Part shown: positions 32,848-39,217 of the stretch, piece after piece
Layout of the letters: the number at the start of each line of letters is the position of its first letter
Position numbering within the stretch: the first letter of the stretch is position 1
NCBI GenBank assembly: GCA_038241115.1
Contig: JBBRGA010000013.1
Span: 1-39,217 of the forward strand
DNA from: JANYJJ01 sp038241115
GTDB taxonomy: Bacteria; Pseudomonadota; Gammaproteobacteria; Burkholderiales; Burkholderiaceae_C
Reading direction: 5' to 3'
Length of the DNA: 39,217 bases
Notes under the pieces: model-generated
Database searches by the model: none
Told to the model about the DNA's origin: nothing
Seen by the model: only the letters and a program-made list of their open reading frames with translations
Position numbers and translations under genes: made by a program

Positions 32848-33566
32848 GTCACTTCACGCCCCGGAAACGCCCCGCGCGTGCTCGCAGCGCGTGCCCCGAA
32901 GATCGCCAAGTTGACCAAAGCCACGGTTGCCAAAAGCAGCAGGCCCAAGGCCATGGCCAAAGGCAAATCACCTTTGCTCGTCTCCAGCGCCATCGACGTG
33001 GTCATGACACGGGTCACGCCGTCGATGTTGCCGCCGACGATCATCACGGCCCCAACTTCGGCAATGGCGCGACCGAAGGCCGTGAGCACCACGGTGAGCA
33101 CCGCCCAGCGCTGGTGAATCAACATCAGCAGCGCTTTTACAAGGTGGGATGCGCCCATTGATCGCAGCGTGTCATTTCCGTCGAGCAAGCCGTCGGCCAC
33201 AACTTGGCGGGTGAGCACCACCACCACCGGCAATACCAAAATGGTTTGCGCGATCACCATGGCGCTGGGGGTGAACAAGATTCCCCAAGAGCCAAGCGGC
33301 CCGCTGCGTGAGAGCAGCAAATAAACAATCAAACCCACCAATACAGAAGGCAAGGCGAGCAAGGTGTTGAGCACCAACATCAGTGCGCGCAGACCGACGA
33401 ATTTTGCTGTCGCCAGAACCGCTCCGGCGATCAAACCGAGGCCAGAAGCGAAAAGGCAAGCCGCGCCGCTGACCGCCACAGACAGACTCAGCGTGCGCAT
33501 CAAGTTGGCATCGAAATGCCCAATCAACTGCAACGACGCGTGCAAACTTTCAAAAATAGTGGTCAA
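32844..33566 (-). CDS. tupB: Tungstate/molybdate ABC transporter, permease
   Basis: Inner-membrane permease of the TupB type with five or six transmembrane helices and the EAA-type loop (RSMGASHLVKALLML, around residue 150). Conserved family text includes LPSVLVGLIVYLLLSRSGPLG and AFGRAIAEVGAVMIVGGNI. The start is not certain. The frame is open back to 33689 but that part overlaps senA and does not look like the family. The TTG at 33566 gives MTTIFESLHASLQLI, the expected N-terminus, though without a good Shine-Dalgarno. If so, 49 nt separate it from senA on the same strand. Confidence 0.88.
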   Translation of the reverse strand: MTTIFESLHASLQLIGHFDANLMRTLSLSVAVSGAACLFASGLGLIAGAVLATAKFVGLRALMLVLNTLLALPSVLVGLIVYLLLSRSGPLGSWGILFTPSAMVIAQTILVLPVVVVLTRQVVADGLLDGNDTLRSMGASHLVKALLMLIHQRWAVLTVVLTAFGRAIAEVGAVMIVGGNIDGVTRVMTTSMALETSKGDLPLAMALGLLLLATVALVNLAIFGARAASTRGAFPGREVT

Positions 33567-33615
33567 AGTAAGGCGTCGAAAGAAAGCACTTAAAGCGCGA
33601 CAAGACTTGATGCAT

Positions 33616-34812
33616 TTACAGCGCGCAGCTTCGGAACCCGCTGAAAACATCATCCCGCCACGGCAAGTAAAAGTTGCGGTACTTGGCACTTTTCATGCGC
33701 TCGCGCGTGGCGAATGAAGCGCCGCGCAAAACCCGATGGGTTCCGAACCAGGGCTGCGAATAATCGACATACGGATCAGGCGTGAAGCCTGGGTAAGCGC
33801 GGAAATTGGTGGCGGTCCACTCCCACACGTCGCCCCAGCGAAATCCGCGCGCGGCACCGGCGTGCGCCGCCACTTCCCACTCGACTTCGGTGGGTAAACG
33901 ACGCTGCGCCCAGCGGCACCACGCTTCGGCCTCGAAGCAGCTCACGTGCAGCGCAGCTTGCTGTAGCGGCACCCGCGCCAGGCGCCCAAAGCGTTGCTGC
34001 AAAACGCCTTGGCGCATTTGATCGACGTGGCGCGGGGTGCGGCGCTCACTTTTATGCAGCCACGCCCAGCCCGCCGCAGACCAAAAACGCTCTTCGTCGT
34101 AGCCGCCGTCCTCCACGAACTCGCTGTACTGCGACCAGGTCACGGCCTGTGCGTCGATCTCGAATTCGGGCACTGCCAGCTCGTGGCCCCACTTCTCGTT
34201 GTCGAACACAAAACCGCCGGGCATGCTGCCCAGCGACCAGCGCGTTGCAGGGAACAGCAAAGCATCACGCATCGCCAAATTGCCAATTGGCGCCATCAGT
34301 TCTTTCGGATTGCTGACAACAAAACCCAGCGTCTGCGCCATCTGCGCAAAGGCCTCGCCGTGCATGTCTTCGTGAAACAAAGCAAGGCGGTAAAAATACA
34401 ACGCGTCGTCTGTTTCATCCGCACCTTCCAGCAACTCCAGGGTCACTTCCATGGTGTCGGCAAGGTAGCTCTTGGTGACTTGCAAATCGGGCAAATCCAA
34501 AGCCCAGCGGCTGGCGTGCGGCACGTTGGTCGAATCAAACCAGCGGTCTGATTGCGCTTCAAGCGAGGCCAGGCGCGGCAGCGTCGGGTCACAAGCCGAT
34601 CCGCGCAGGCGTTGCACATTGCGGGCGATCCACCATTCCTGAAACCAGCCGATATGGCCCAGCTCCCAAAGCGGAGGATTCACTTCCGGGCTTTGCGGCA
34701 CAACGAAGTTGCGCGCCGCGAGCGCTTGCTCATAGGCCGCAATCCAGCGCAACGTATGATTTCTCGAGTCCATCAACGCAAGCGACAACAAGCCCTTGCT
34801 GGCGTGGCGCAT
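33616..34812 (-). CDS. senA: Selenoneine synthase (EgtB-like sulfatase-modifying-factor/DinB fusion)
   Basis: Non-haem iron enzyme of the EgtB superfamily that, in the sen pathway, couples hercynine to a selenosugar to make the selenoneine precursor. With the start at 34812 it has 398 residues. An N-terminal DinB-like domain carries the iron triad His53 (LGHIGWFQE), His147 and His151 (FHEDMHGE), and a C-terminal FGE-sulfatase domain ends GFRSCA with WEWTATNFRAYPGF before it. I call it SenA rather than EgtB because SenB and SenC homologues lie next to it. The alternative start at 34773 begins at MDSRNHTLRW. No Shine-Dalgarno is clear for either. EgtD, which makes hercynine, is not in this window. 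Confidence 0.88.
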   Translation of the reverse strand: MRHASKGLLSLALMDSRNHTLRWIAAYEQALAARNFVVPQSPEVNPPLWELGHIGWFQEWWIARNVQRLRGSACDPTLPRLASLEAQSDRWFDSTNVPHASRWALDLPDLQVTKSYLADTMEVTLELLEGADETDDALYFYRLALFHEDMHGEAFAQMAQTLGFVVSNPKELMAPIGNLAMRDALLFPATRWSLGSMPGGFVFDNEKWGHELAVPEFEIDAQAVTWSQYSEFVEDGGYDEERFWSAAGWAWLHKSERRTPRHVDQMRQGVLQQRFGRLARVPLQQAALHVSCFEAEAWCRWAQRRLPTEVEWEVAAHAGAARGFRWGDVWEWTATNFRAYPGFTPDPYVDYSQPWFGTHRVLRGASFATRERMKSAKYRNFYLPWRDDVFSGFRSCAL

Positions 34813-34840
34813 GCGCTGTGAATTCACGTTGGGTGTTTCG

Positions 34841-35833
34841 ATGTCGAGCAAGGTCGGTGTTCCTTCTGTTTTGATCGTCAGCCCGGCGTTGGCGCAGGCC
34901 AACAATGGCAACTGGCAAACCGCGTCGCGGTGGGCACAAATGCTAGGCGAAAAGTCCTCAGGTCAGAAATACCGCACCAGCATCCAAATGGCTTGGCAGG
35001 GCGAGCCCTGTGATGTTCTGATTGCGCTGCACGCAAAACGCTCGGCCGCATCGATTGCGGCCTTCGCGGCGGCATACCCAAAGCGCCCCTGCGTGTTGGT
35101 GCTGACGGGTACTGATCTGTACCGCGACATTCAAACCGACCCGGCTGCGCAAGCGTCGCTGCAATCGGCCAGCCACATCGTCGTGCTGCAAGAGCAAGGC
35201 GTGGACGAATTGCGCGCTGCGCTGCGATCCAAAGTCAGCGTGATTTATCAATCCGCCAGGGCGCTCAAGCCCGTGGCGGTGCCGGCCGGCCGCTTGCGCG
35301 TTATCAGCGTGGGTCATCTGCGCGATGAGAAAGACCCGCTCACCTACCTGCGAGCCGCCGCCAGGCTGCGCCAGCGCCCTGACATTCGGTTTGAGTTGAT
35401 CGGCAACGCGCTGGAGGCCGATTTAGAGGCAGCCGTTCAACAGGAAGTAGCCCGCAACCTGCAGTTCAAATGGCCAGGCGCCCTGCCCCACGCTGCCACG
35501 CGCCAGCGCATCAAGCACAGCCAACTGTTGGTGAACACCAGCCGTATGGAAGGCGGTGCGCATGTGATTTTGGAGGCCTCGCAAAGCGGCTGCGCCGTGT
35601 TGGCGTCGAACGTGCCTGGCAATGTGGGCATGCTGGGTGCAAAGCACTCAGGGCTGTTTGACTTGGGCGATGATGCGAGGCTGGCTCATTTGATCGCGCG
35701 AAGCCGGGACGACCTGTCATTTTTTCAAAGCCTGCGCGACCAAACTTTTGCCCGCGCTCATTTGTTTGAGCCCGCCGAAGAACAACGGCGCTTGCGTCAA
35801 CTTATTCAAACTGCATTGGAAATATCGCCATGA
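34841..35833 (+). CDS. senB: Selenosugar synthase, GT-B glycosyltransferase fold
   Basis: 330-residue GT-B-fold protein. In the Variovorax sen pathway SenB joins selenophosphate to a UDP sugar to give a 1-selenosugar, forming a carbon-selenium bond. Visible here are an N-terminal SVLIVSPALAQANNGNWQTASRW split over residues 9-31, a VLVLTGTDLYRDI acceptor-domain segment, and a C-terminal domain with VISVGHLRDEKDPLTYLRAA and the nucleotide-sugar site GGAHVILEASQSGCAVLASNVPGN. The start at 34841 gives the expected N-terminus. The stop overlaps senC by four bases. The divergent senA start is only 28 nt upstream. The call rests on gene context as much as on sequence. Confidence 0.87.
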   Translation: MSSKVGVPSVLIVSPALAQANNGNWQTASRWAQMLGEKSSGQKYRTSIQMAWQGEPCDVLIALHAKRSAASIAAFAAAYPKRPCVLVLTGTDLYRDIQTDPAAQASLQSASHIVVLQEQGVDELRAALRSKVSVIYQSARALKPVAVPAGRLRVISVGHLRDEKDPLTYLRAAARLRQRPDIRFELIGNALEADLEAAVQQEVARNLQFKWPGALPHAATRQRIKHSQLLVNTSRMEGGAHVILEASQSGCAVLASNVPGNVGMLGAKHSGLFDLGDDARLAHLIARSRDDLSFFQSLRDQTFARAHLFEPAEEQRRLRQLIQTALEISP

Positions 35834-36891
35834 ACGCTCCCTCCGAAAAACTGCCCGTCCGTTTGACTTCGCTTTCCCACGGTGGAGGTTGCGGCTGCAA
35901 GATTGCGCCCGGCGTGCTCAGCGAAATTCTCAAGGGCACCAAGAGCATGCTGATTCCGCCTGAGCTGCTGGTGGGCATTGAAACCGCCGACGACGCCGCC
36001 GTGTACAAGTTGAACGACGAGCAGGCGCTGATCGCCACCACCGACTTCTTCATGCCTATCGTCGACGATCCGTTCGACTTTGGCCGCATTGCCGCCACCA
36101 ACGCCATCAGCGATGTGTACGCGATGGGCGGCACGCCCATCATGGCGCTGGCGCTGGTGGGCATGCCCATCAATGTGCTGCCGCTGGAAACCATCGGCCT
36201 GATTTTGAAAGGCGGAGAAAGCATTTGCGCCGAGGCTGGCATCCCGATTGCCGGCGGTCACACCATCGACTCCGTCGAGCCCATCTACGGCCTGGTGGTG
36301 TTGGGTTTGGTGCACCCGAGCAAAGTAAAACGCAATGCCGACGCCAAAGTGGGCGACGTGCTGGTGTTGGGCAAGCCGATTGGCGTGGGCGTTCTCAGCG
36401 CAGCACTGAAAAAAGACAAGCTCGACGCCGAGGGCTACCGCCAAATGATTGCCAACACCACCAAGCTGAACAAACCTGGCGCAGCGCTGGCGGCCATGAA
36501 CGGCGTTCATGCACTCACCGACATCACCGGTTTCGGCCTGGCCGGGCACACGCTGGAACTGGCGCGCGGCGCGAAATTGGGTGTGCAAATTGAATGGGCC
36601 AAAGTACCGCTGCTCGCAGGCGTGCAAGCGCTCGCCGAGCAAGGCATGGTCACTGGCGCATCAGAGCGCAATTGGGACGGCTACGGCGCAGACATCACCC
36701 TGCCTGCGGGCTTCTCCAGCGTGGGCAAAGCGCTTCTGACCGATCCGCAAACCAGCGGCGGCTTGTTGGTGTCTTGCGCGCCAGAAGCGGCCGATGAAGT
36801 TTTGGCGCTGTTCAAAACCCACGGCTTTGAAGCTGCCGCGGTGATCGGTCGAATCACTGCAGAAGGCGCGGGCCGCGTGACGGTGGTTTAA
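35830..36891 (+). CDS. senC: Selenophosphate synthetase, SelD/SenC type
   Basis: 353-residue SelD-family enzyme that makes selenophosphate from selenide and ATP. The N-terminal glycine-rich motif SHGGGCGCKIAP holds the catalytic Cys21 and Lys24; selenocysteine is not used. ATP/Mg-binding segments include DDAAVYKLNDEQALIATTDFF (split over about 52-74), FGRIAATNAISDVYAMGG and GGHTIDSVEPIYG, and the C-terminal domain has TDITGFGLAGH and LTDPQTSGGLL. It overlaps senB by four bases, so selenophosphate is probably dedicated to selenosugar synthesis. It may also serve tRNA or protein selenation elsewhere. It ends ten nt from the convergent sbcB. Confidence 0.93.
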   Translation: MNAPSEKLPVRLTSLSHGGGCGCKIAPGVLSEILKGTKSMLIPPELLVGIETADDAAVYKLNDEQALIATTDFFMPIVDDPFDFGRIAATNAISDVYAMGGTPIMALALVGMPINVLPLETIGLILKGGESICAEAGIPIAGGHTIDSVEPIYGLVVLGLVHPSKVKRNADAKVGDVLVLGKPIGVGVLSAALKKDKLDAEGYRQMIANTTKLNKPGAALAAMNGVHALTDITGFGLAGHTLELARGAKLGVQIEWAKVPLLAGVQALAEQGMVTGASERNWDGYGADITLPAGFSSVGKALLTDPQTSGGLLVSCAPEAADEVLALFKTHGFEAAAVIGRITAEGAGRVTVV

Positions 36892-36901
36892 CCCCCGACC
36901 G

Positions 36902-38344
36902 TCAGTTCTGATCAGGCGCTATTTGCTCGGCGTAGTCGTACAGCGCTGACAGAATTTCTTGGCCACGCTCGTCGCCTCGTTCTTCAGCCGCTTCGTTCAA
37001 CGTGTCAATTTGGTCGAAGAAGGCTTGCAGCGTGGTGCTGCCACCATCGCCGTCGTGCAGTCGGTGGCCACAGTGCTCTTGCCACTGCGCCTGTTCGGCG
37101 TCTGTCAGGGTGCTGGGGAAGTTTCGCGCGCGGTAGCGAAAGAGCAACTCGTTCAAGCGAGCGTCGGCAAAGGCGGGGCGTTTCTCGGCCAGTTGCGTCG
37201 GGCTGAGGGTGCGCAGGCGCTGCAGGCTGCGACGGTCTTCATTGCCCACGAAGCCGCCGTACAAATCTTCATCAACATCAGCTTTCGCGGCGGCCGGCCG
37301 CTCGAATACGGCTTGCCACATGCCTGAAAGCTCGTGGCCTTGTTGGGCCAGCCGTTCTGCATGCTTCAAACCCAGGTCAAGGTTGATGCCCCACTTGGCG
37401 GCAGTAGCGGCACTCAAGGTTTTCAAGTTGCCGATCACGATGGGCGACTTGTTGATGTGAATGGTCTTCAACGGCAAGCGAGCAACGCCTTCGGGCAACT
37501 CGTCGCGCTTGCTGAACATGCGCAGCCGGATGGCGTCAACGCCCAGGCTGAAAAGCTCGGCCGGATCTTCCGACAAATCCCAAACGATCACCTCGTTTTT
37601 GTTGGTCGGGTGCGGTGCCAAAGGCCACACCAAAGCCATGCAGCCATGCTCGGTGCCGTACATGCCCGACACATGCAAGAACGGCTTGCCCACGCCCATT
37701 TCTTTGACGACTTCGTCTTTGCGGCGCAACTTCAAACAAAAGTCCCACAGCTTGGGGTTCACGGTTTTGATCAACCGGGCCAGGGCAACCGTCGCGCGCA
37801 CGTCTGACAGCGCGTCGTGCGCCGCAGCGTGGCTCAAGCCGTTGGCGGCAGTGAGGTGTTCCAGCTTGAACGACGGCCTGCCGTCCTCGTGCAGGGGCCA
37901 GTTCATGCCTTCGGGGCGAAGCGCCCACGTCACTCTCACCACGTCGAGCAAGTCCCAGCGGCCGCACTGGTTTTGCCACTCACGGGCATAGGGGTCGATC
38001 AAGTTTCGCCAAAACAAGTAGCGCGTGACTTCGTCGTCAAAGCGTATCGAGTTGTAGCCCACGCCCACCGTGCCGGGCTGCGCCAATTGCGCTTCGATCG
38101 CGTCGGCGAAAGCGTGCTCGGGCAAGCCGCGTTGCAAACACATTTGCGGCGTGATGCCGGTGAGCAAGCAGGCCTCGGGGTCGGGCAGACTGTCGGGCGC
38201 GGGTTGGCAAAAAACGTTCACCGGATCGCCCATTTCGTTGAGATCGGCGTCGGTGCGCACACCGGCAAATTGCGCTGGCCGGTCACGGCGCGGTACGCGG
38301 CCAAAGGTTTCGTAGTCGTGCCAGAAGAAGGTGTGCTCGCTCAT
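36902..38344 (-). CDS. sbcB: Exodeoxyribonuclease I
   Basis: 480-residue 3'-5' single-strand DNA exonuclease used in mismatch repair and recombination. The DEDDh exonuclease domain shows FFWHDYETFG (Asp9 and Glu11), VGYNSIRFDDEVTR and AAHDALSDVRATV. The ExoI SH3-like and C-terminal helical domains follow, with the family text FRYRARNFPSTLTDAEQAQW. Length is usual. The start MSEHTFFWHDYETFG is typical, although the Shine-Dalgarno is weak. It stands alone: convergent with senC and divergent from the lipoprotein gene at 38560. Confidence 0.95.
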   Translation of the reverse strand: MSEHTFFWHDYETFGRVPRRDRPAQFAGVRTDADLNEMGDPVNVFCQPAPDSLPDPEACLLTGITPQMCLQRGLPEHAFADAIEAQLAQPGTVGVGYNSIRFDDEVTRYLFWRNLIDPYAREWQNQCGRWDLLDVVRVTWALRPEGMNWPLHEDGRPSFKLEHLTAANGLSHAAAHDALSDVRATVALARLIKTVNPKLWDFCLKLRRKDEVVKEMGVGKPFLHVSGMYGTEHGCMALVWPLAPHPTNKNEVIVWDLSEDPAELFSLGVDAIRLRMFSKRDELPEGVARLPLKTIHINKSPIVIGNLKTLSAATAAKWGINLDLGLKHAERLAQQGHELSGMWQAVFERPAAAKADVDEDLYGGFVGNEDRRSLQRLRTLSPTQLAEKRPAFADARLNELLFRYRARNFPSTLTDAEQAQWQEHCGHRLHDGDGGSTTLQAFFDQIDTLNEAAEERGDERGQEILSALYDYAEQIAPDQN

Positions 38345-38507
38345 CTGCGCAAGATAACTGATCCCTCGGCGCAGGATCCAAGCTCCCGGTCTTGATTTAC
38401 GCGTGATCTTGCGAAAGGGGCTTGGGGTAATCCACCGGCGGATTCACTGGTTTCCTCGGGGCTGTTTCGTCACCTGCGCGACCTGAGGCCGGTCAGGCCG
38501 GGCGATA

Positions 38508-38521
38508 ACCTTGAACAAGGT
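38508..38521. promoter_or_regulatory. Palindrome upstream of the lipoprotein gene
   Basis: ACCTTG-AA-CAAGGT is a perfect 6-bp inverted repeat 38 nt before the ATG at 38560. A second, imperfect inverted repeat (CCTGA/TCAGG) lies about 25 nt further upstream. The symmetry fits a repressor operator, such as MerR or TetR types use, but no regulator gene is nearby within the window. Confidence 0.35.
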
Positions 38522-38559
38522 CGGCATTCGTCGGCCATCCAACCGCACGGAGACACAAC

Positions 38560-39217
38560 ATGAAAAACATCGGCTACTTGACCCACCGCTTTGTGCAAAC
38601 CGGCATCGCGCTGGCTGCCGTCAGTCTGATCGCCGCTTGCGGCGGCAGTGAAGACGCGGCACCGGTTCCTGAGGAGGCCCGTGCCCATGACACCCGCACT
38701 TTCACCGCCGACGCTACTGCCACCACTTTCGCCGCGATGATCGCCGCCCCGGGCGATGTCACCGTGATGGCCAGCACCAACCGCTGGGCCGGTGTGCTCG
38801 GCGGTGCGGGCTACAAAGTCGAGGTACCGCCCAACTGGAACGGCAAGCTGGTGATGTACGCCCACGGTTACGCCGGCACCGGCGCAGCGCTAGGCGCTGA
38901 CGCCCCGCTGATCCGCCGCTACCTGATCCAGAACGGCTATGCCTGGGCAGCGTCCAGCTACAGCAAGAACTACTACGACGTGCGCGTCGGCGTCGAAGAT
39001 ACCAACGCGCTGGCCCTGGCCTTCAACAAGATCGCGGCCGACAACGGCCGTCCGCTGACGCCGCCGAGCCGCATCTACATCACCGGCGTGTCGATGGGCG
39101 GCCACATCACCGGCGCGGCCATCGATGACGAGGCCCAGGCCTACGCCATCAACAAGGTCAAGTACAACGGCGCGGTGCCAATGTGTGGCGTGATGGGCGA
39201 TACCGAGTTGTTCAACC
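38560..39217 (+). CDS. Alpha/beta-hydrolase-like lipoprotein (5' part; cut by the window end)
   Basis: The 219 visible residues begin with a lipoprotein signal peptide, lipobox LIAAC with Cys27, followed by GGSEDA. Downstream, KLVMYAHGYAGTG resembles the oxyanion-hole strand and GVSMGGH the nucleophile elbow of an alpha/beta hydrolase, so an esterase, depolymerase or peptidase bound to a membrane is likely. The ATG has GGAG seven nt upstream. The codons are more GC-ending (ACC, GGC, GCC, ATC) than in neighbouring genes, which may mean a different history. The substrate cannot be told, and the C-terminal half is outside the window. Confidence 0.8.
   Translation, partial: MKNIGYLTHRFVQTGIALAAVSLIAACGGSEDAAPVPEEARAHDTRTFTADATATTFAAMIAAPGDVTVMASTNRWAGVLGGAGYKVEVPPNWNGKLVMYAHGYAGTGAALGADAPLIRRYLIQNGYAWAASSYSKNYYDVRVGVEDTNALALAFNKIAADNGRPLTPPSRIYITGVSMGGHITGAAIDDEAQAYAINKVKYNGAVPMCGVMGDTELFN

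Noticed and set aside
31295..33566. ModABC molybdate transporter
   Set aside because: The binding protein carries TupA motifs and the ATPase lacks the C-terminal MOP domain of ModC.
33616..34812. Plain ergothioneine enzyme EgtB
   Set aside because: The direct neighbours are a GT-B selenosugar-synthase-like gene and a selD, and no egtD or egtC is present, which fits SenA better.
35806..36642. 278-codon minus-strand reading frame
   Set aside because: Antisense to senC; no motif, and senC is complete.

Overview
The window looks like chromosomal DNA from a betaproteobacterium of the order Burkholderiales, most likely Comamonadaceae or a close relative. The basis is the gene order rpmF-plsX-fabH-fabD-fabG-acpP-fabF-(YgfX-like)-rpoE-rseA-rseB-mucD-lepA-lepB, the moderately high GC content, and a selenoneine (sen) locus of the kind described from Variovorax. 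No rRNA, tRNA, CRISPR array, insertion sequence or prophage was seen. Coding density is high and many neighbouring genes overlap by 1-10 nt.

Region 1 (1-14100, almost all minus strand) is a housekeeping block. Read in transcription order it holds a DUF177/YceD protein, ribosomal protein L32, phospholipid and fatty-acid initiation and elongation (PlsX, FabH, FabD, FabG, ACP, FabF), a small membrane protein, the sigma-E envelope-stress module (RpoE, anti-sigma RseA, RseB, periplasmic protease MucD), then LepA (EF4) and signal peptidase I. The only large gap, 2462-2985, holds an inverted pair of DnaA-box-like sites, an AT-rich stretch and a strong minus-strand intrinsic terminator upstream of lepA.

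Region 2 (14157-20330) holds a Maf nucleotide pyrophosphatase, an RsmI-like methyltransferase paralogue and an RhlE-type DEAD-box helicase. These are followed by three sugar-nucleotide genes: RmlC, a TviB/WbpO-type dehydrogenase and a TviC/WbpP-type C4-epimerase. The last two should supply UDP-GalNAcA.

Region 3 (20403-33566, minus strand) is the accessory core. A molybdenum-hydroxylase operon of the form II 'CO dehydrogenase-like' type (coxS-L-M order, active-site loop AYRGAGR) carries its assembly factors: MoxR ATPase, CoxE-like VWA protein, membrane-anchored CoxG and XdhC-type Moco chaperone. Its last gene overlaps a TonB-dependent receptor that resembles the E. coli PQQ receptor PqqU/YncD, and that gene in turn overlaps a small putative outer-membrane protein. 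Upstream on the same strand is a TupABC-type tungstate/molybdate ABC importer, a plausible metal supply for the enzyme.

Region 4 (33616-36891) is a selenoneine biosynthesis locus. An EgtB-like selenoneine synthase (SenA, minus) is divergent from a selenosugar synthase (SenB) and a SelD-type selenophosphate synthetase (SenC). The two start codons lie only about 28 nt apart. SenA, Tup and Cox genes follow one another on the same strand, so selenium and molybdenum/tungsten functions are physically joined here.

Region 5 (36902-39217) holds exonuclease I (sbcB) and the start of an alpha/beta-hydrolase-like lipoprotein cut by the window end. The most unusual part of the window is 20403-36891: a Mo-hydroxylase of unknown substrate with a receptor and outer-membrane protein built into its operon, next to a selenium pathway.
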